Of a stretch of DNA of 64,000 nt, positions 34,684 through 49,600 are shown in pieces. The first letter of the stretch is position 1, and every line of letters begins with the position of its first letter. This DNA is from Oopsacas minuta (taxonomy: Eukaryota > Porifera > Hexactinellida > Lyssacinosida > Leucopsacidae), in contig JAKMXF010000110.1 of assembly GCA_024704765.1 (NCBI GenBank), positions 620,001 to 684,000 of the forward strand. The letters are read 5' to 3'. The position numbers and the translations under genes were made by a program. The notes below the pieces were generated by a model. That model ran no database searches. It saw nothing but the letters and a program-made list of their open reading frames with translations, and had not been told where the DNA came from.

Positions 34684-37600
34684 TTAATAGTCAGATTCAG
34701 AGCTTGGTTTATCGATTAAATTCTCATTTTGTAAATCCATAGTTTCAATTTCCATTTCGTTAGTTCCAATATCAGTTACAGTTATAGTTTCATAATCTCC
34801 ACAAGCTTGTAGGTTTACTTTCTCAAGCGTCTCGCGTAAAATGTCTACACGACCTGGTGGGATCAGAATCCCGACCTCCCTCTCCAAATTAGTCGTGTAT
34901 ATTCTGACAACCTGTATATGGAAATTTCCTGTGACGTCGCTTGCTAGTGATTTACATAAATGCGACCACACGCCAAGAACAGACCCACTTAACACGTATT
35001 TAGTTGAGGAACGCAGGCCAACTTCACAAGGACTATTCGTGGAATCTAGTTTGCATTGTCCATGTAGATATCTGTGTTTGCACTTAGTAAGAGATTCTGT
35101 GTATAGATTAATCCAGTGAGGTTTAGCTTCATCGAGAGTGACCTGAAAATTAAAATATTTGATTAAAGTGTCATAAAAGCTGAATTCTATATAAAGTGCA
35201 ATAATATTTGTAAACAAATTCACGTAAATACTATAAAGTATCTAATACAAACAAACAAACAAACAAATAATAAGTGTTTAAGCCATATGAATATTCTAAA
35301 GTATTAATTGAGCTCAAATCTCCAAGCTTCAAACTCTTCGACAGTAATACCGTAAAATAGTTTATTGACACAATTGCCACCAACAAGTGGATCTACATAG
35401 TGGCTGTATGGGTTTGTAGGTGGCAGAATATTGTGGCATAGCCAGCAAAAATGCGTGCCACAATTTGAACAGTGCACTTTTGAACAACCAAATATTTTTT
35501 CGATATGTATCTTGCACTTTGGACACTTTTTCGTATTTTTTTGTAACCATAACTCATCTTCGATATCTGAACTCATCTGCTCTAATACACTTTTGCCATA
35601 TTTCCTTTCCAGAAAAGCTTTTTTCATAGAATTCCCTTGTTTGTATTCTTGTATAATTTCTTTGAATTTGTCCTTACTGAACACACAGGGCGATACTCCG
35701 TGATACACACGTCTACATTTAGGACAGAAACAATATTTGCAAACAAGACAGATCGCCATTGACTTATCTGCCATTTGTAGCTCGGACGGAGAGCCACAAA
35801 TTGTCAGAGGGCAATAGACAATGTCCTCCATTTCCTCAAGGGCCCGTTTAAACAAAAACTCGTCGTATCGGGCGTATAAATCTTTATTGACACTCTGTGA
35901 CAGAATTTGATTGTTTATTAGAGAATTGCAGTTTCCTTGAGGACACTGCAATATTGAAATTGAAAATTCTTGGATTTTTGTTGACAAATATTTTGATAAA
36001 CAAATTTTACAAAATGAATGTTGACACGGCCGTATTTGTAAACATTTTGTGCCCGGTAAATATTCCATACAAATAGCACAATAATGTTGTTGTTGACAAA
36101 ATTCTTCATATAATTTAGAGGTGTTGAAATGTTCAACTATTTCCAAAAGATCTGAAGACAAAATCCCATCTTGGATTGCTCGTAAGTCGTGGCTTTCCTT
36201 TGGGTATTCTAAATTGAGTGTATAAGGGAATTGTATGTCCAGGAATTGGAATAAATCGTTTGTTAAGAACTGGAACCAATCGAAGAGAACTGTGCCACCT
36301 CTGTTCTCATACCAGATTGTGTCGAGTTTGCGACACAGTTTAGAAAGCTGTGAGAAATTCAACCATTTGGAAGTGAGGTGGAATGAAGGACCATAATTTG
36401 ATGGATAGTTATTCGGAAATTCAAATTCCAAAATAATCGGCGGCAAATAGTTGAGTGAAAATTCTGTGAAAATAAAATCCAATTGTAATTTTTCGCTATC
36501 CAAACTGGTTCGGACATACTTTTTGGTGAAAATCCTAATTTTCTGTGGCGTTTGGAAATGACATGGAATTTCTAAAGTGGCTCTAATTGTCGGTGTTAGC
36601 TGTATTATTTTAAGAATATTGTCTTGACCATAAATTGCCTTCAAAGTGTCAAGTTCTGAATGCTGTAATTCAAAATTGCAATCCATATCTCTAATTATTA
36701 ATAAAAATATGATTCAATAGAGTACAACTGGCAGAAGGTACACATGGTCAATTCACTTAACTTACCAAACATTGCAAACAGCAAATATAACCAAGGCAGG
36801 TGGAACAACGACAGCACCTCCCTTCTCACCGCTTCCTAGATTCCCCTGAAGGGGGGGGAATGGATAAGCTGCCATGAGCGGATGGAAGATGACCACGAAA
36901 TGATGCCATGAGTAGACTTTATAGGATGTCACCGATAATAGTGACCGTTATGGACATGTTTGACTGTATTTTATTGTATTAAATGGCCACAAATACGACA
37001 CATTTCGTTACGAACAGTTGAAGTTGAAAAGGAGAAATTATAAAGGATTAAAGTATCAAGTTTCCCACTATAGGCAGATATTTGTAAACACAGACAAATT
37101 GTACATATTTCAATTCTTTCCTCTAAACGGTTGTTATGGACTCTACCAAAAATGTTTACGATGCTATTGTCGTGGGGGCGGGTGTTGAAGGAGCGGCTAC
37201 TGGTCTATTTTTAGCCAAGAAAGGTGTGAAAACGCTCATTCTAGAACAATTCGGCCTATACCATACAAGAGGGAGTTCGTCTGGAGAGACCAGGATTATT
37301 CGAAAGGCATACACCGAAGAGATATATGTTTCTATGATGGCTGAAGCGTACAAACTGTGGGAAGAAATCGAGATGGAATTCGGTGATAAAATATTGAACC
37401 AATGTGGTGGACTTATTGTGGGAATGAGCGAAGCATCGAAAGAGGAAATTATAAGACGATCAGAAACAAATCTTGAAAAATATCGGATACATTATGAAAT
37501 GCTTGATGGGAGAGAAATAAGAAAAAGATGGCCAATTTTGAGGGTCGAAAATGAAGTGTTGGGATTATGGGAACCCACAATGGGAATGCTTTATGCCAAG

Positions 37601-40600
37601 AAAGCAATCAAGGCAATGTTAAGCCAATTTGTAAAGCGAGGCGGGGAAATACAGGAATATAGAAAAGTGGTTAAGATGGAACAAATGGGAGAGAAAATCG
37701 GACAGAATATTCTAAAAATAACTACACATAACAAAGAACAATTTTTCTGCAAGAAGCTAATCCTCTGTACTGGACCATGGACTAACCACGTGCTGTCACT
37801 TGTCAATTTTAAAGTGCCCATATCACCGGAAAAAGTGATTGTACCATTCTGGAAAATTCTAGAACAAAATACTCGCGGAATTTCATTGGCTGAGATTCCT
37901 GTGTTTATATTTTGGGGATCGAAAGATGTCACATTTTTCAATGTTATGCAAGAATACGAATATCCAGGTTATCTTAAAGTGGCATTACGTGGTTCAATAG
38001 CCTGTGACCCAGATAAAAGAGATTCCGTGGATATCGACTCAATAACAGTGCCCAAATTGGCTCAGTTTATTACTAACACCTTTCCATATGGCATGCTCGA
38101 CACATCTTCTCCAGGGATAACGGAACAGTGCATTTACACAATGACACCTGATTCAAACTCAATCATTGACCAACATCCTATTCATAGTAACATCTATATT
38201 TGTTGTGGATTTTCAGGACATGGATTCAAACTGGCGCCTGTTATTGGTCAGCTGATGTCAGATATGCTATATGGAACTGAAACCAAGTTCGATTTGAAGC
38301 ATTTTAGTTTGAAAAGATTCAAGAAGGCTAAGCTATAGTTACAATACTCTCTGTTTTGATTTTAAATTAAACAAGAGGATCATATGATTAAATTACAGTA
38401 AGCTCTTATATGGACAATTTGGCTTATAGTATGTATATGTTAGATCTAGGAACAAGTTCTAAGCTCTAAGCGATAAAATCTTCACAAATCTCCATGAAAA
38501 AGATAACGAAGTGTTCTATCCCATGATAATACATTGGAAATCGCCTAGCGTAGATTGAGGCACTGGAAGGAGCTACAGACTTGAATTTTGGTATGCAGGT
38601 AGGATACCGTATATCAAGATATCACCTCAAACATCTAGGCGAAATCTCAAAAACTCCCAGAGATATGTGGCAAAATATCTTGACCTATCAGATGGGTGCA
38701 TTTCAAATGTACAAGTTACATAGCTGCTGGTATTCATTCTTAATGCCTATTTGAGACTGTAAATTGATTGGTTAGGGAAAATACATTACATTTGGTCCTA
38801 ACAACTAAATATACAATATACCATGTGATTATGGTATAATTGCTACACGAGGGATACCTGGAGTGTTCGATGCCCGCACCGCAAGCAAGGAAAGCATGCT
38901 TGTATTGATAATTTCCTGGAAATTTGTATATATTCATTACTGACATACTAAGATATGTATGTAACTAGAGCATAGAGGATGAGTCGTTTACATCATATTT
39001 GTGTATTCAGTAATTAGTGCAAGGCCAGATGAATTTACATAACACCCCACAGGGCAAGATGATTTAGATGTTTACAATGAGAAATTGGTTAATAGCAAGG
39101 AATTATTATTATTTAGAATTCAACACAATACATTTAAGATAAATCTACATTTTTGAGAATTACATTCTTCTCTAAATCAAATTCTTTGAGGACCAAATGT
39201 TTTGAAAGTACTTCCTTGGCTTTATCGTCATATCTTCTTTGTGAATACTTTGAAAAAATATGTGAACATTTTAGATAAACAAGCAACACAATCATAACAA
39301 AAAAGAATAAACATAATATCGCGAAAAACACAATTGTCGGTATAACAACATATGTAAAAATTTGATTTTTAGCTAAACAATCAACAAATCTTAGCTGAAA
39401 CGCCAAAACAATACTCAAAAACAAGAAAAACTTCATCTCAGAATTGATTCTATAAAGTATACTTTCTGAAAACAGATAATTCTCCTGTTTAAATAGAAAG
39501 CACGCTGGTGTTAATTAATTAAATTTGAAATGAGCATATGCTAAGTTTTTGATAAATATACATAAACTCATCCCACAATGAGTTGGTCTACATCATGAGT
39601 GAACTCAGGAATTCACTTAGTTTAACATTTTAACAGGTAAGATATTCTACGTTAGCTAATATTAAAGTGACAATCTTAACGCTTACAGAAATTTGAATTT
39701 GATATAAGCAAATCATTGAGGTGTTAACTGTAATTATTGTCGATTGAGATTTCGTGAGACACAAATATGATAACAAGAATTGTGTAATTAAAGCGTTAGC
39801 TTATATCATTAATTTGAATGTAATTCAATTAGCGTCTACTAGAATCATTGAATTAATGGAGGGACGAAATATTTAACGTCGTAGCATTAATATTCCTTAA
39901 ATCATTGAATAATAGCTGTCAGTTGTATTTTCTATATTTACGCGCCTAGTTTGGCAACTCTTGGCCGAAATTTCATGCGCCTAAACATCAATTAGGAACT
40001 ATAAACAAGCGCCAAATATGTCTGAATAAATCTTAGTTCCCATTCCAAGGAATTTCCCAAATATACATGAGTATATTATGGATCTAATAATTCTACGGTG
40101 TAACCTCCACAAACGGCATGCCAGGAACGCCGAAAAATGTTTCTCCGTTTCTACCAAATTCTCAGTTTGTAGAGGTTCATTTGTTTGGGGCTAGCAATTC
40201 GCTCAATGTATTTTCAACCCTTTTTCAGAAGTTCCCCGTTTCCAAAGCCCCGTATATGGAAGTTAGATTGTTGTATTAAATATACTGACAGTATTATTGA
40301 AATATCACATCATACATAAACATACACACATACAAGAATTACACAGTTTCCCCAGTATGTTCATTCTCATACAAATCAATAGCAATGCTGTAAGTAGGGG
40401 GTCTTTCCGTCTCGACAGGTTGTTCCTCTGGTTGTTCACTTGTTTGTGTATTTATTTGCATTTCCAGATCTGTGATTTGTCGCTGATACATTTGTCGTCG
40501 TATACACATTAGTTTTGCGACACAAAACACGACAATACAAAGTATAAGAAGAGTTACAAGAGCAATTAATAAGTTGGGGACGGAAGTCGTAATTGCCAGT

Positions 40601-43600
40601 AATTCATTATGAGTGAGAGCGTGGGTGTTTGTCACGATGGTAAATAATAACAATAATGTGACTGTAAACAATGGTTCCATATTGACTTCAATTTTGTATA
40701 TAATAATGTAATTGAGGATGAAATATATATCAAAAGTTATACCTACTTTGGCCACAAACACAGAATTAGTTGAGTAAACAGTTTGTAGGGAAGTTTGATT
40801 AAATATATGGCAATTAATGGATAAGATAAATGGTATAATTAAAATTTGTAGAAAGCACTTTAGATAAAAGCTAAGATTGTTAAAATATCATTTATCAGCT
40901 GACATCGTCTATGGTGACATTTCCTTGTTATTTGTAATAATTACATTACTAAATTCATTGATTATGAAGTAGATTTATTATGGACAAGATTGTTGATCCC
41001 ATGGGGCAGTCGTTCTCAACATTTTACACACGTGGCACCGCTTTGGTCGATTTTATGGGGTCCACGAACTGTATGGGACTGTAATGCGAAACCCCGAGAT
41101 CGCTCATGTTTTGGGAAGTTCGACGGCGAATATCTTCTGCTACTTGTCCTTTTGTAAAAGGAATTTTTGGCTTTACTTTAGGCCACTGTTAATGAGAAAC
41201 TTTTTTCAGCTCCACATTAGATCCACCTGAACATGCATGCGGGCGGGCACTTCATTATCATTATCTCATTATTTTGTGAGTTATCAGCTGGAAAATTGGT
41301 TCATTGACTTTATTCATAGAAATATTCTAATTACTAAAGTCAAATTTGATATGAGAATAGGCTGAAACTATGAAAAGATACTTCTATTGTACCCTACCCA
41401 GTTAATACACCTTGTAGTTGAAATACATTGAGTAAATGGTGAAATATCGACAATAGTAGTGAGGTAGCCAAATCAGATGCGGGCGGTGGAGCTGAAACCT
41501 GTTTCCAACTAACAGTGGCCTTATTTAGGTTATGAAGCCTTACCCCTCAAAAGTAATTACGAATGATACTAGCCTTTAATAACTGTACATACAAATGCAT
41601 GTATGCGTTCATAGTGGCTGTATGCAGAGAGCTAACATACTCAATATAAGTATGATTTACATTGTGTATTAGAAAGAAAGTTTTTCAGAAATATGGCAAC
41701 CGCTTCTACCGTTCAACCGTTCTTTTACGATGAGGATTGTACGTCAACAGTTGAGATATCGATCTCCTGCTCTAATCTACCCAAAATGGACATGTTCTCG
41801 GATTCAGATCCATTTATAACCGTGTACCAAAAGGAGCAGGGAACTTTCAAGAAAATCGGACAAACTGAGGTTAAGCAAAATACGAATAATCCAAAGTTTG
41901 ATAAAGTATTCCAAATGCAGTATCATTTTGAGGAAGAACAGATCCTGAAATTCGTATGTGAGGATCATGATAGAATTGGTAAGCACGATTATATCGGCGA
42001 CGTGCAGGTGCGGTTGGGCGAGATTGCCAGCTCGGGGGAACCGGTCGAGTTTAACTTAAAACATGAAGGAAAACTTCGAGGCAAAATACAACTTTGTGCA
42101 GAGGAAATGAGCGGATTGAAAGCCAAAATAATTTTCAAAGTTCAGTGCCAGAAGTTGGATAAAAAGGATTTTTTCGGGAAATCTGATCCATATTTTCAAA
42201 TTCGTAAGATCCGCGAAGGGAAACACCCTGTGGTTGTATTTACAAGTGAAGTTTATAAGAACACTCTCAATCCGACTTTCAAACCGTTCGAAATTGGCAT
42301 GTTTATACTAAGTTCTGGAGATGTAAATACTCCGTTGAGATTTGATGTTTTCGACTGGAACTTGAATTCCGAACCTGATCCTATCGGTTCATTCACGACT
42401 TCATTATCAGAGATCGGTCGAGGAAAGGAATTTCCAATAATTAACCTTGAAAAACAGCGTAAAAAAGGAACAAAGTATAAAAACTCGGGTATCTTCCAGT
42501 TTTTGGACGTCAAAACAGTGCCAACTCACACATTTATAGAATTCCTAAAAGGTGGCCTTCAAATACAACTCATGGTGGCGATAGATTTCACAGGGTCGAA
42601 TGGTAACCCAGCGGATCCGAGATCCTTGCATTACATTGGTGCTACAGATAACGAATACATAGAAGCAATCAAGAGTGTCGGTAACATTCTTGTGCCTTAC
42701 GATAGCGACCAGAAAATTCCAGTTTTTGGGTTCGGCGCCAAACTGCCACCTCACTATGAAAAAGCTCATCACTTCTTTCACCTGAATGGATGTTCTAATC
42801 CTGAAGTTGAAGGCGTCGAAGGGATTTTAGCAGCTTATAGACAGACACTCGCCATGTGCAGACTGTCTGGACCAACGAAATTTGGTGATATTCTCAAATA
42901 CGCAAAAGACTCAGCGAAAAATCAAGTGGAGGAATACAGTTATACAATATTGCTTATCATCACAGATGGTGTTATTGACGACATGACACTTAGTTCCGAT
43001 TTGATAGTGGAATCATCCACACTGCCACTTTCTATCGTAATAGTAGGAGTAGGTGGCGCCGATTTCTCAAATATGCATAAACTGGATGCAGATGAAATAC
43101 CATTAGTTCATTCGAGAACTGGGATTAAAATGAAAAATGATATAGTCCAATTTGTACCCATGAGAGAGGTCAAAGCGAAGTCACAATATTTCAATCTAGC
43201 CAAAGAGGTGTTGGAGGAGGTGCCAGGACAAGTTACAACCTATATGAGGTGTAACAATGTGGAACCAAGAACATCAATCGCCCGGGTATTCAAAACACCC
43301 TATGGGGAACCCGAAGCTCCTGCATATCCAGTCCCAGGCCCCTATAGTAGTGTGCCGGCGGTTCAGCAGGGTTACGGGACACCTTATCCGCCAGGACCGC
43401 AAGGATATCCACAGGGGTACGGTTACGGTGCTCCGCCGCCCCCTGCCCAAGGGGGAGGATACCCTCCTCATTATGTTACTCCATCTGCACCCCCTTCTAA
43501 TTGATACTATTTATAGATGTGTATATACTAGAAGTATTAATTGAGTTTGAAATGTAATTATTAAACTAATATATACCTGCCAACGTCCCCTATTTTGGTG

Positions 43601-46600
43601 GAAGGTCCGCCTTATCGGACATGTTTTGCCGTCTATTTCCCGCCAAAAAGCTTAATTGTCCCGCATGGTGCATTCTAGACTAATGCTAAGAGATTATTGT
43701 AGATAATAAACAAACGATTTAGATAAACATTTATAAATAGGATATAATCTAAAAATAGTATCAGCAGAGTTCAATATGGAAGTAGAACCTGTTTACAGAA
43801 TCAGTACACTTAGATTGGTATATCGATTCAGTTTCTGCATCTATGTCCAGTCTAAGGTTATGAGTGTTATTGATTGTCTTCTCTTTACCCAGCTGATCAA
43901 TACTGCTATACTTTAGTATGCCAGGTGATATACAGCTGTCAAATTCTCCTGATATCCTACGGACACGGAACAACACCAGGTTATCCTTTACCCATCCTAC
44001 CAGCTGTAAATGGTATCCTTTGATGTAGAAATCAGGTCCCACCATCTCCCCCTTACTCCCCGTGATCTGGTGACCCTTCAAACGCCACTCTGCACCCTGG
44101 AAACACATTTTCAGTGACTCTACGAACTTTGAGATATTAGGTATGAAAACAATCGCGGAGATTTGGCATTTCAAATAATTTTGGATTTCTTTCAGTGCCA
44201 AATTTTCGTTCTCCAAGTGTGCCAGTTTCATTTCAAAGTGCTGTGCTTTACTTTCGATTTTGTGATCGGTCATTTCATTAGTATTTGCTGACTGAAAAGA
44301 ACATCCAAATTTTGCGTAAGGACATTTGGCACTGAATTCGCACTCCGCAATATGAATTTCCAAATTTCCCAGTCCTCCAGTCCAGTCACACCCTGATTTA
44401 CTGAACGGACAATTCCAGGAAAATTTTTCGATACTCTCCCGCATAACAACCGATGGGACAGCTAATTCCTCATTTTCACAACAGTTTCTACAAGTTGTCT
44501 TTCCCTCTAAAACTAGTGCTTCACGCAAAATACCTTGACAGACTGGACATGTGACTAATTCCACTCTAGATGGCAGCTTGTGGAGCATATCTTTCTTATA
44601 CCCCCTAACCGATTTTCTTGTCCCTCTTGTCTCGACAGTTACACAAATAGATTCCTCTATAGGAGCGGCTGAAGCGGATGATTGTTGGTTAGTAGCCATT
44701 TAAGTTGAGGCATAAACTGAGACTGTATTATGCATAATTGCCAAGGTTATATTAGTAATCACTATCACGTGATTCTAATAATACGACTCACAAACAAATA
44801 TGATGTCACTTCAATTTTCCGCAGTATTTATAATATAATAGGCTGATAAAGTCCATAAACCAATTTGGATCTCAGATTTCATATTTGTTCAAACTTGAAG
44901 TCATACCGATTGGAAGATAGCGTGGACTATAAGGTTTGTTGTTGATTTCATAGGGAAATAGTTGGTCCACGGGATTTTTTAGAGTGAAGGTTCGATCTAC
45001 AGTGTACCTGCATAAACGGGTTGACAGCGACGCCGAAAATGCTACCCAATTCTGCCAAATCCGGCCAGGGCTGCCGTGGGAATGGAATGGGAATTGAATT
45101 TCCATTCCCATGACAAGTGTGCAAATCTTCCTTTTGTGGAGGTTCATTTGTATTTTTGATTACAAATATGTATTCATGTTATTTGCATCCAATTACACCC
45201 AAAACTACATAGTTTTCTAATTAAAATCTTTACAAACAAACATACAACAATCCTGTTTTAATTATATAAATATACACTTGTCAATTTCCCCGATTTTGCG
45301 AAGAGTCCCGCTTTTTCGGATATGTTTTGAAGTTTATTTACACCAAAAGTTGCCAAAAAGCTGAAATGTTGTTGTTGCATTCCAGGCTAAAGAAACTTGC
45401 TACGTCCCGCGATGTCCCGTTTTAGGCACAAATTGGATAATGTACAAAGAAAGGTCAACCATTGGTGCCTTCGGATCAAAAATGTCAAAGCGCACTTCTG
45501 AGATTATTGTAGATAATAAACAAACGATTTAGATAAACATTTATAAATAGGATATAATCTAAAAATAGTATCAGCAGAGCTCAATATGGAAGTAGAACCT
45601 GTTTACAGAATCAGTACACTTAGATTGGTATATCGGTTCAGTTAGTACACCTATGTCCAGTCTATGGTTATGAGTGTTATTGGTTGTCTTCTCTTTACTC
45701 CGCTGATCAATACTGCTATACTTTAGTATACCAGGTGATATACAGCTGTCAAATTCTCCTGATATCCTACGGACACGGAACAACACCAGGTTATCCTCTA
45801 CCCGTCCCACTAGCTGTAAATGGTATCCTTTGATGTAGAAATCAGGTCCCACCATCTCCCCCTTACTCCCCGTGATCTGGTGACCCTTCAAACGCCACTC
45901 TGCACCCTGGAAACACATTTTCAGTGACTCTACGAACTTTGAGATATTAGGCATGAAAACAATCGCGGAGATTTGGCATTTCAAAGAATTTTGGATTTTT
46001 TTCAGTGCCAAATTTTCGTTCTCCAAGTGGGCCAGTTTCATTTCAAAGTGCTGTGCTTTACTTTCGATTTTGTGATCGGTCATTTCATTAGTATTTGCTG
46101 ACTCAAAAGAACATCCAAATTTTGAGTAGGGACATTTGACACTAAATTCGCACTCCGCAATATGAATTTCTAAATTCCCCAGTGCTCCAGTCCAGTCACA
46201 CCCTGATTTACTGAACGGACATTTCCCGGGGATGGTCTCGATGCCCTGCCGCATAACAACCGATGGGACAGCTAATTCCTCATTTTCACAACAGTTTCTA
46301 CAAGTTGTCTTTCCCTCGAATACAAGTGCTTCACGCAAAATACCTTGACAGACTGGACATGTGACTAATTCCACACTAGATGGCCGCTGGTGGAGCATAT
46401 CTATCTTATACCCCCTAAACGATTTACTTCTCCCTCTTGTCTCGACAGTTACACAAATCGTTTCCTCTATAGGAGCGGATGATTGTTGGTTAGTAGCCAT
46501 TTGAGTTGAGGGAAAATATCTGAGGTATAAATAAGGCATTATTATGCATAATTACCAAAGAATTACTCATATTAGTAATCAATGCGCATGTGATGCTAAA

Positions 46601-49600
46601 AATACGAACTTAATACTAATATGATGTCATGTCAATATAGAACTTAATACTAATATGATGTCACGTCAATATAGAACTAGCAGTATATATGTATAATAGG
46701 CAAATAAGTTCCATAAACGAATTTGGATCTCAGATTTCATATTTGTTAAAGTAAAATCCTACTGATTGGAAGAAAGCAAGGACTATAAGGTTTGTTGTTG
46801 ATTTCATAGCGAAATTGTTGGTCTACGGGATTTTTCAGAGTGAAAGTTCGATCTAGAATGTAACCTGCATAATGGGTTGACAGAGACGCCTCATAATGCT
46901 ACCCGTTTTTGCCAAATCCCCCACGGCAAGTGTGCAAATCATTCTTTTGTGGAGGCTCATTTGTATGGGACTAGGAATTCGCTCTATTTATTTTTCACTC
47001 CGTTTCCAGAAGTTTCCCATTTCCACAGCTCCGTTCGTGGAGGTTACACTTGTATTTTAGATTTTCGAATATTTATTCTTGTTATTTTCCCCCTATTACA
47101 CCCGAATAGCTAAACTAACATTGACTTATTTTAGCTATAAAATGGATGTCGAATTCAGAGAAATCAGTGATATACAATTCAAAGAGCTGGTATGCGTATC
47201 TAGACAAGATACAGGTCACGGAGGGTACAAGAAAGATCTACTGTGTCAGAATTTCAGTGCCCTAGAAGAATCACTACTCCTGTGTCCGAGCTGTAACGGA
47301 GTAATGCGAGACTCAAGCGTTTGGGAAGGTAAAACAACCTGTCATGACTGCTGTGAGAATACAACCAACTCTGCATGCTCAGTACTGCACCGTAAAAACA
47401 TAAATGAACTTCAAGTAAAGTGTCCCCTTGAAGAAGGAGGGTGTCCTTGGAGTGGCAAACTGTGTGACATCAAGAACCACCTCGCCCTTTGTAAATACCT
47501 CTCGGTTGAATGCCACTATGCTAAATTTGGGTGCCGTTTCAAGTCGGTTATCCCAGGGGAGGTTGCGAGACACGTCACAGATTCGATGTTCGAACATTTG
47601 GAAATGCGAATGAATTTGATCGAATTAGACAACGCACAATTACGTAACCAAAATACCTCGATTAAGCTACAACTCAATGCTCTGATGAAAAAAGCACCAA
47701 TTTCAAAGTTCGTAGAGTCACTGAAAATGTGTCTCCAGGGTGCAGAGTGGAGTTTGAAGGGTCACGAGATCATGGGGAGTAAGGGGGAGATAGTAGGACC
47801 TGATTTCTACATCAGAGGATATCATTTACAGCTGGTAGGACAGGTAGAGGATAACCTGGTGTTGTTCCGTGTCCGTAGGATATCAGGAGAATTTGACAGC
47901 TGTATATCACCTGGTACACTAATGTATAGCAGTATTGATCAGCGGAGTAAAGAGAAGACAACCAATAACACTCATAACCATAGACTGGACATAGGTGTAC
48001 TAACTGAACCGATATACCAATCTAAGTGTACTGATTCTGTAAACAGGTTCTACTTCCATATTGAACTCTGCTGATACTATTTTAGATTACATCCTATTTA
48101 TAAATGTTTACCTATATTGTTTGTTTATTCTTTATAATAGATTATTACATTAAGATCCCCTTTCAATTGTTTTCAACCTCTCCCATTCCAGACCGCCCTT
48201 CGGGTGTGTTAAGAGACCAAATCAATACCTATGTAGTCTGGATTGGGACAATAATAGACACATACTGGGTCCATGTTAACGAGAAACTTGTTTCAGCTGC
48301 ACATGATGCCCATCGAAGCATACGGACGGGTAGCGTTTCTTTATCATTATCTCATCAGTTTATGACGTTATCATAACGCAAAGTAGACAATTCAGGAAAT
48401 TTCAATGATTCAACTTGTAAATATGTGTAATTAAGCGTGTTAGAGGAGATTTGTGAAGATATAATCACTACTATTCACCCGTTAATTAGTAAATATATTG
48501 TGTAGTGAATTTCACTGATAAAATGGTGAAATAATAACAATACTCATGTGACAGGTAAACTTGAGGAATTTGATTTATTTGACACAAATAATGTTACAAC
48601 AAAGATTCATATTTAGCAAGTCGAAGGTCAGACCGTAATATCTCTTCATTTTCAATCTCATTCTCAGTCATCTCAACCTTCTGAACGAACCAACGTAATA
48701 TCTTGTATCTTCTCCCAGATGTAGTCTTACCATATGAATAAATAGCCGCGTACAACAAGCAGAATATTATCGTCCAGAATATACTGCAAATTGGAACTAA
48801 CATGAATACAGCCCAAACTCCATGCATTTTGTATAAGAAGCGTAGATTACGGATAATATATATGGAAAATTATATGACTATAATCTTTTGAAGGGAATCA
48901 TTCGAGGATAACTATTCGTAATTCAATGAAAAATGTAGGGAGAATGGTAACTATGCAAAGATAAAATGGAATGTTTTAACTGAGTAGCCGTATGAATGTA
49001 ATGAAAAAATCCAATCACAGATAGGTGTGAAAAGGTGAATATATACCACACATAATTTGTAGAATATCAGTGTCCGTATATACACACACAGGTTCTGATG
49101 CGATCCTCTAATACGTAAATCTATATACTATATTAGAATATGTATAAGTGCTAATTCATCTAATTAGTTCCATCTAAGATGATATTAATCTGGAACTGTA
49201 ATATTTCAATTTAACTGATGACGTCAGAAAGTGAAAAATTGGTTTATGAAAAGTATAAAATGAAAGAAGTCAAATTCTATAAAGGAATTGAAATTCTGAA
49301 TTTTTAAGGAATATTATTTACAAATATGGATCAACAAAATACTATAAATGAGAATTTAACACCTAAAATTTCCAAAGAAAAATCGGGTAGAGGAAAGAGG
49401 GGAAAGAGTAAATCAAAAAGGAGAATATCTTTACATCCAGTGTCATTTGTATTCATGGCATGTAAGTTATAATTATATCAACAAACAGCTGTGAAAACAT
49501 CACATGTTGATTAGGTTAAAACAGGATTTGATTTGTTTGTTTGTGTTTTTAGGTGTACATCTCTCAGGGGCGATTGTTGATGCAATTACATTTATATAAC

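Noticed and set aside
34684-35223. An independent small gene starting upstream of 35142
   Set aside because: The N-terminal extension is intron sequence before a clear ttttcag acceptor; from there on the sequence is the SBNO C-terminus.
36762-36875. A short minus-strand frame ([16 protein letters not shown]...) with a GT donor before the RNF14-like gene
   Set aside because: Joining its donor to the nearest acceptor creates an immediate stop, and the RNF14-like ATG already gives a complete RWD domain.
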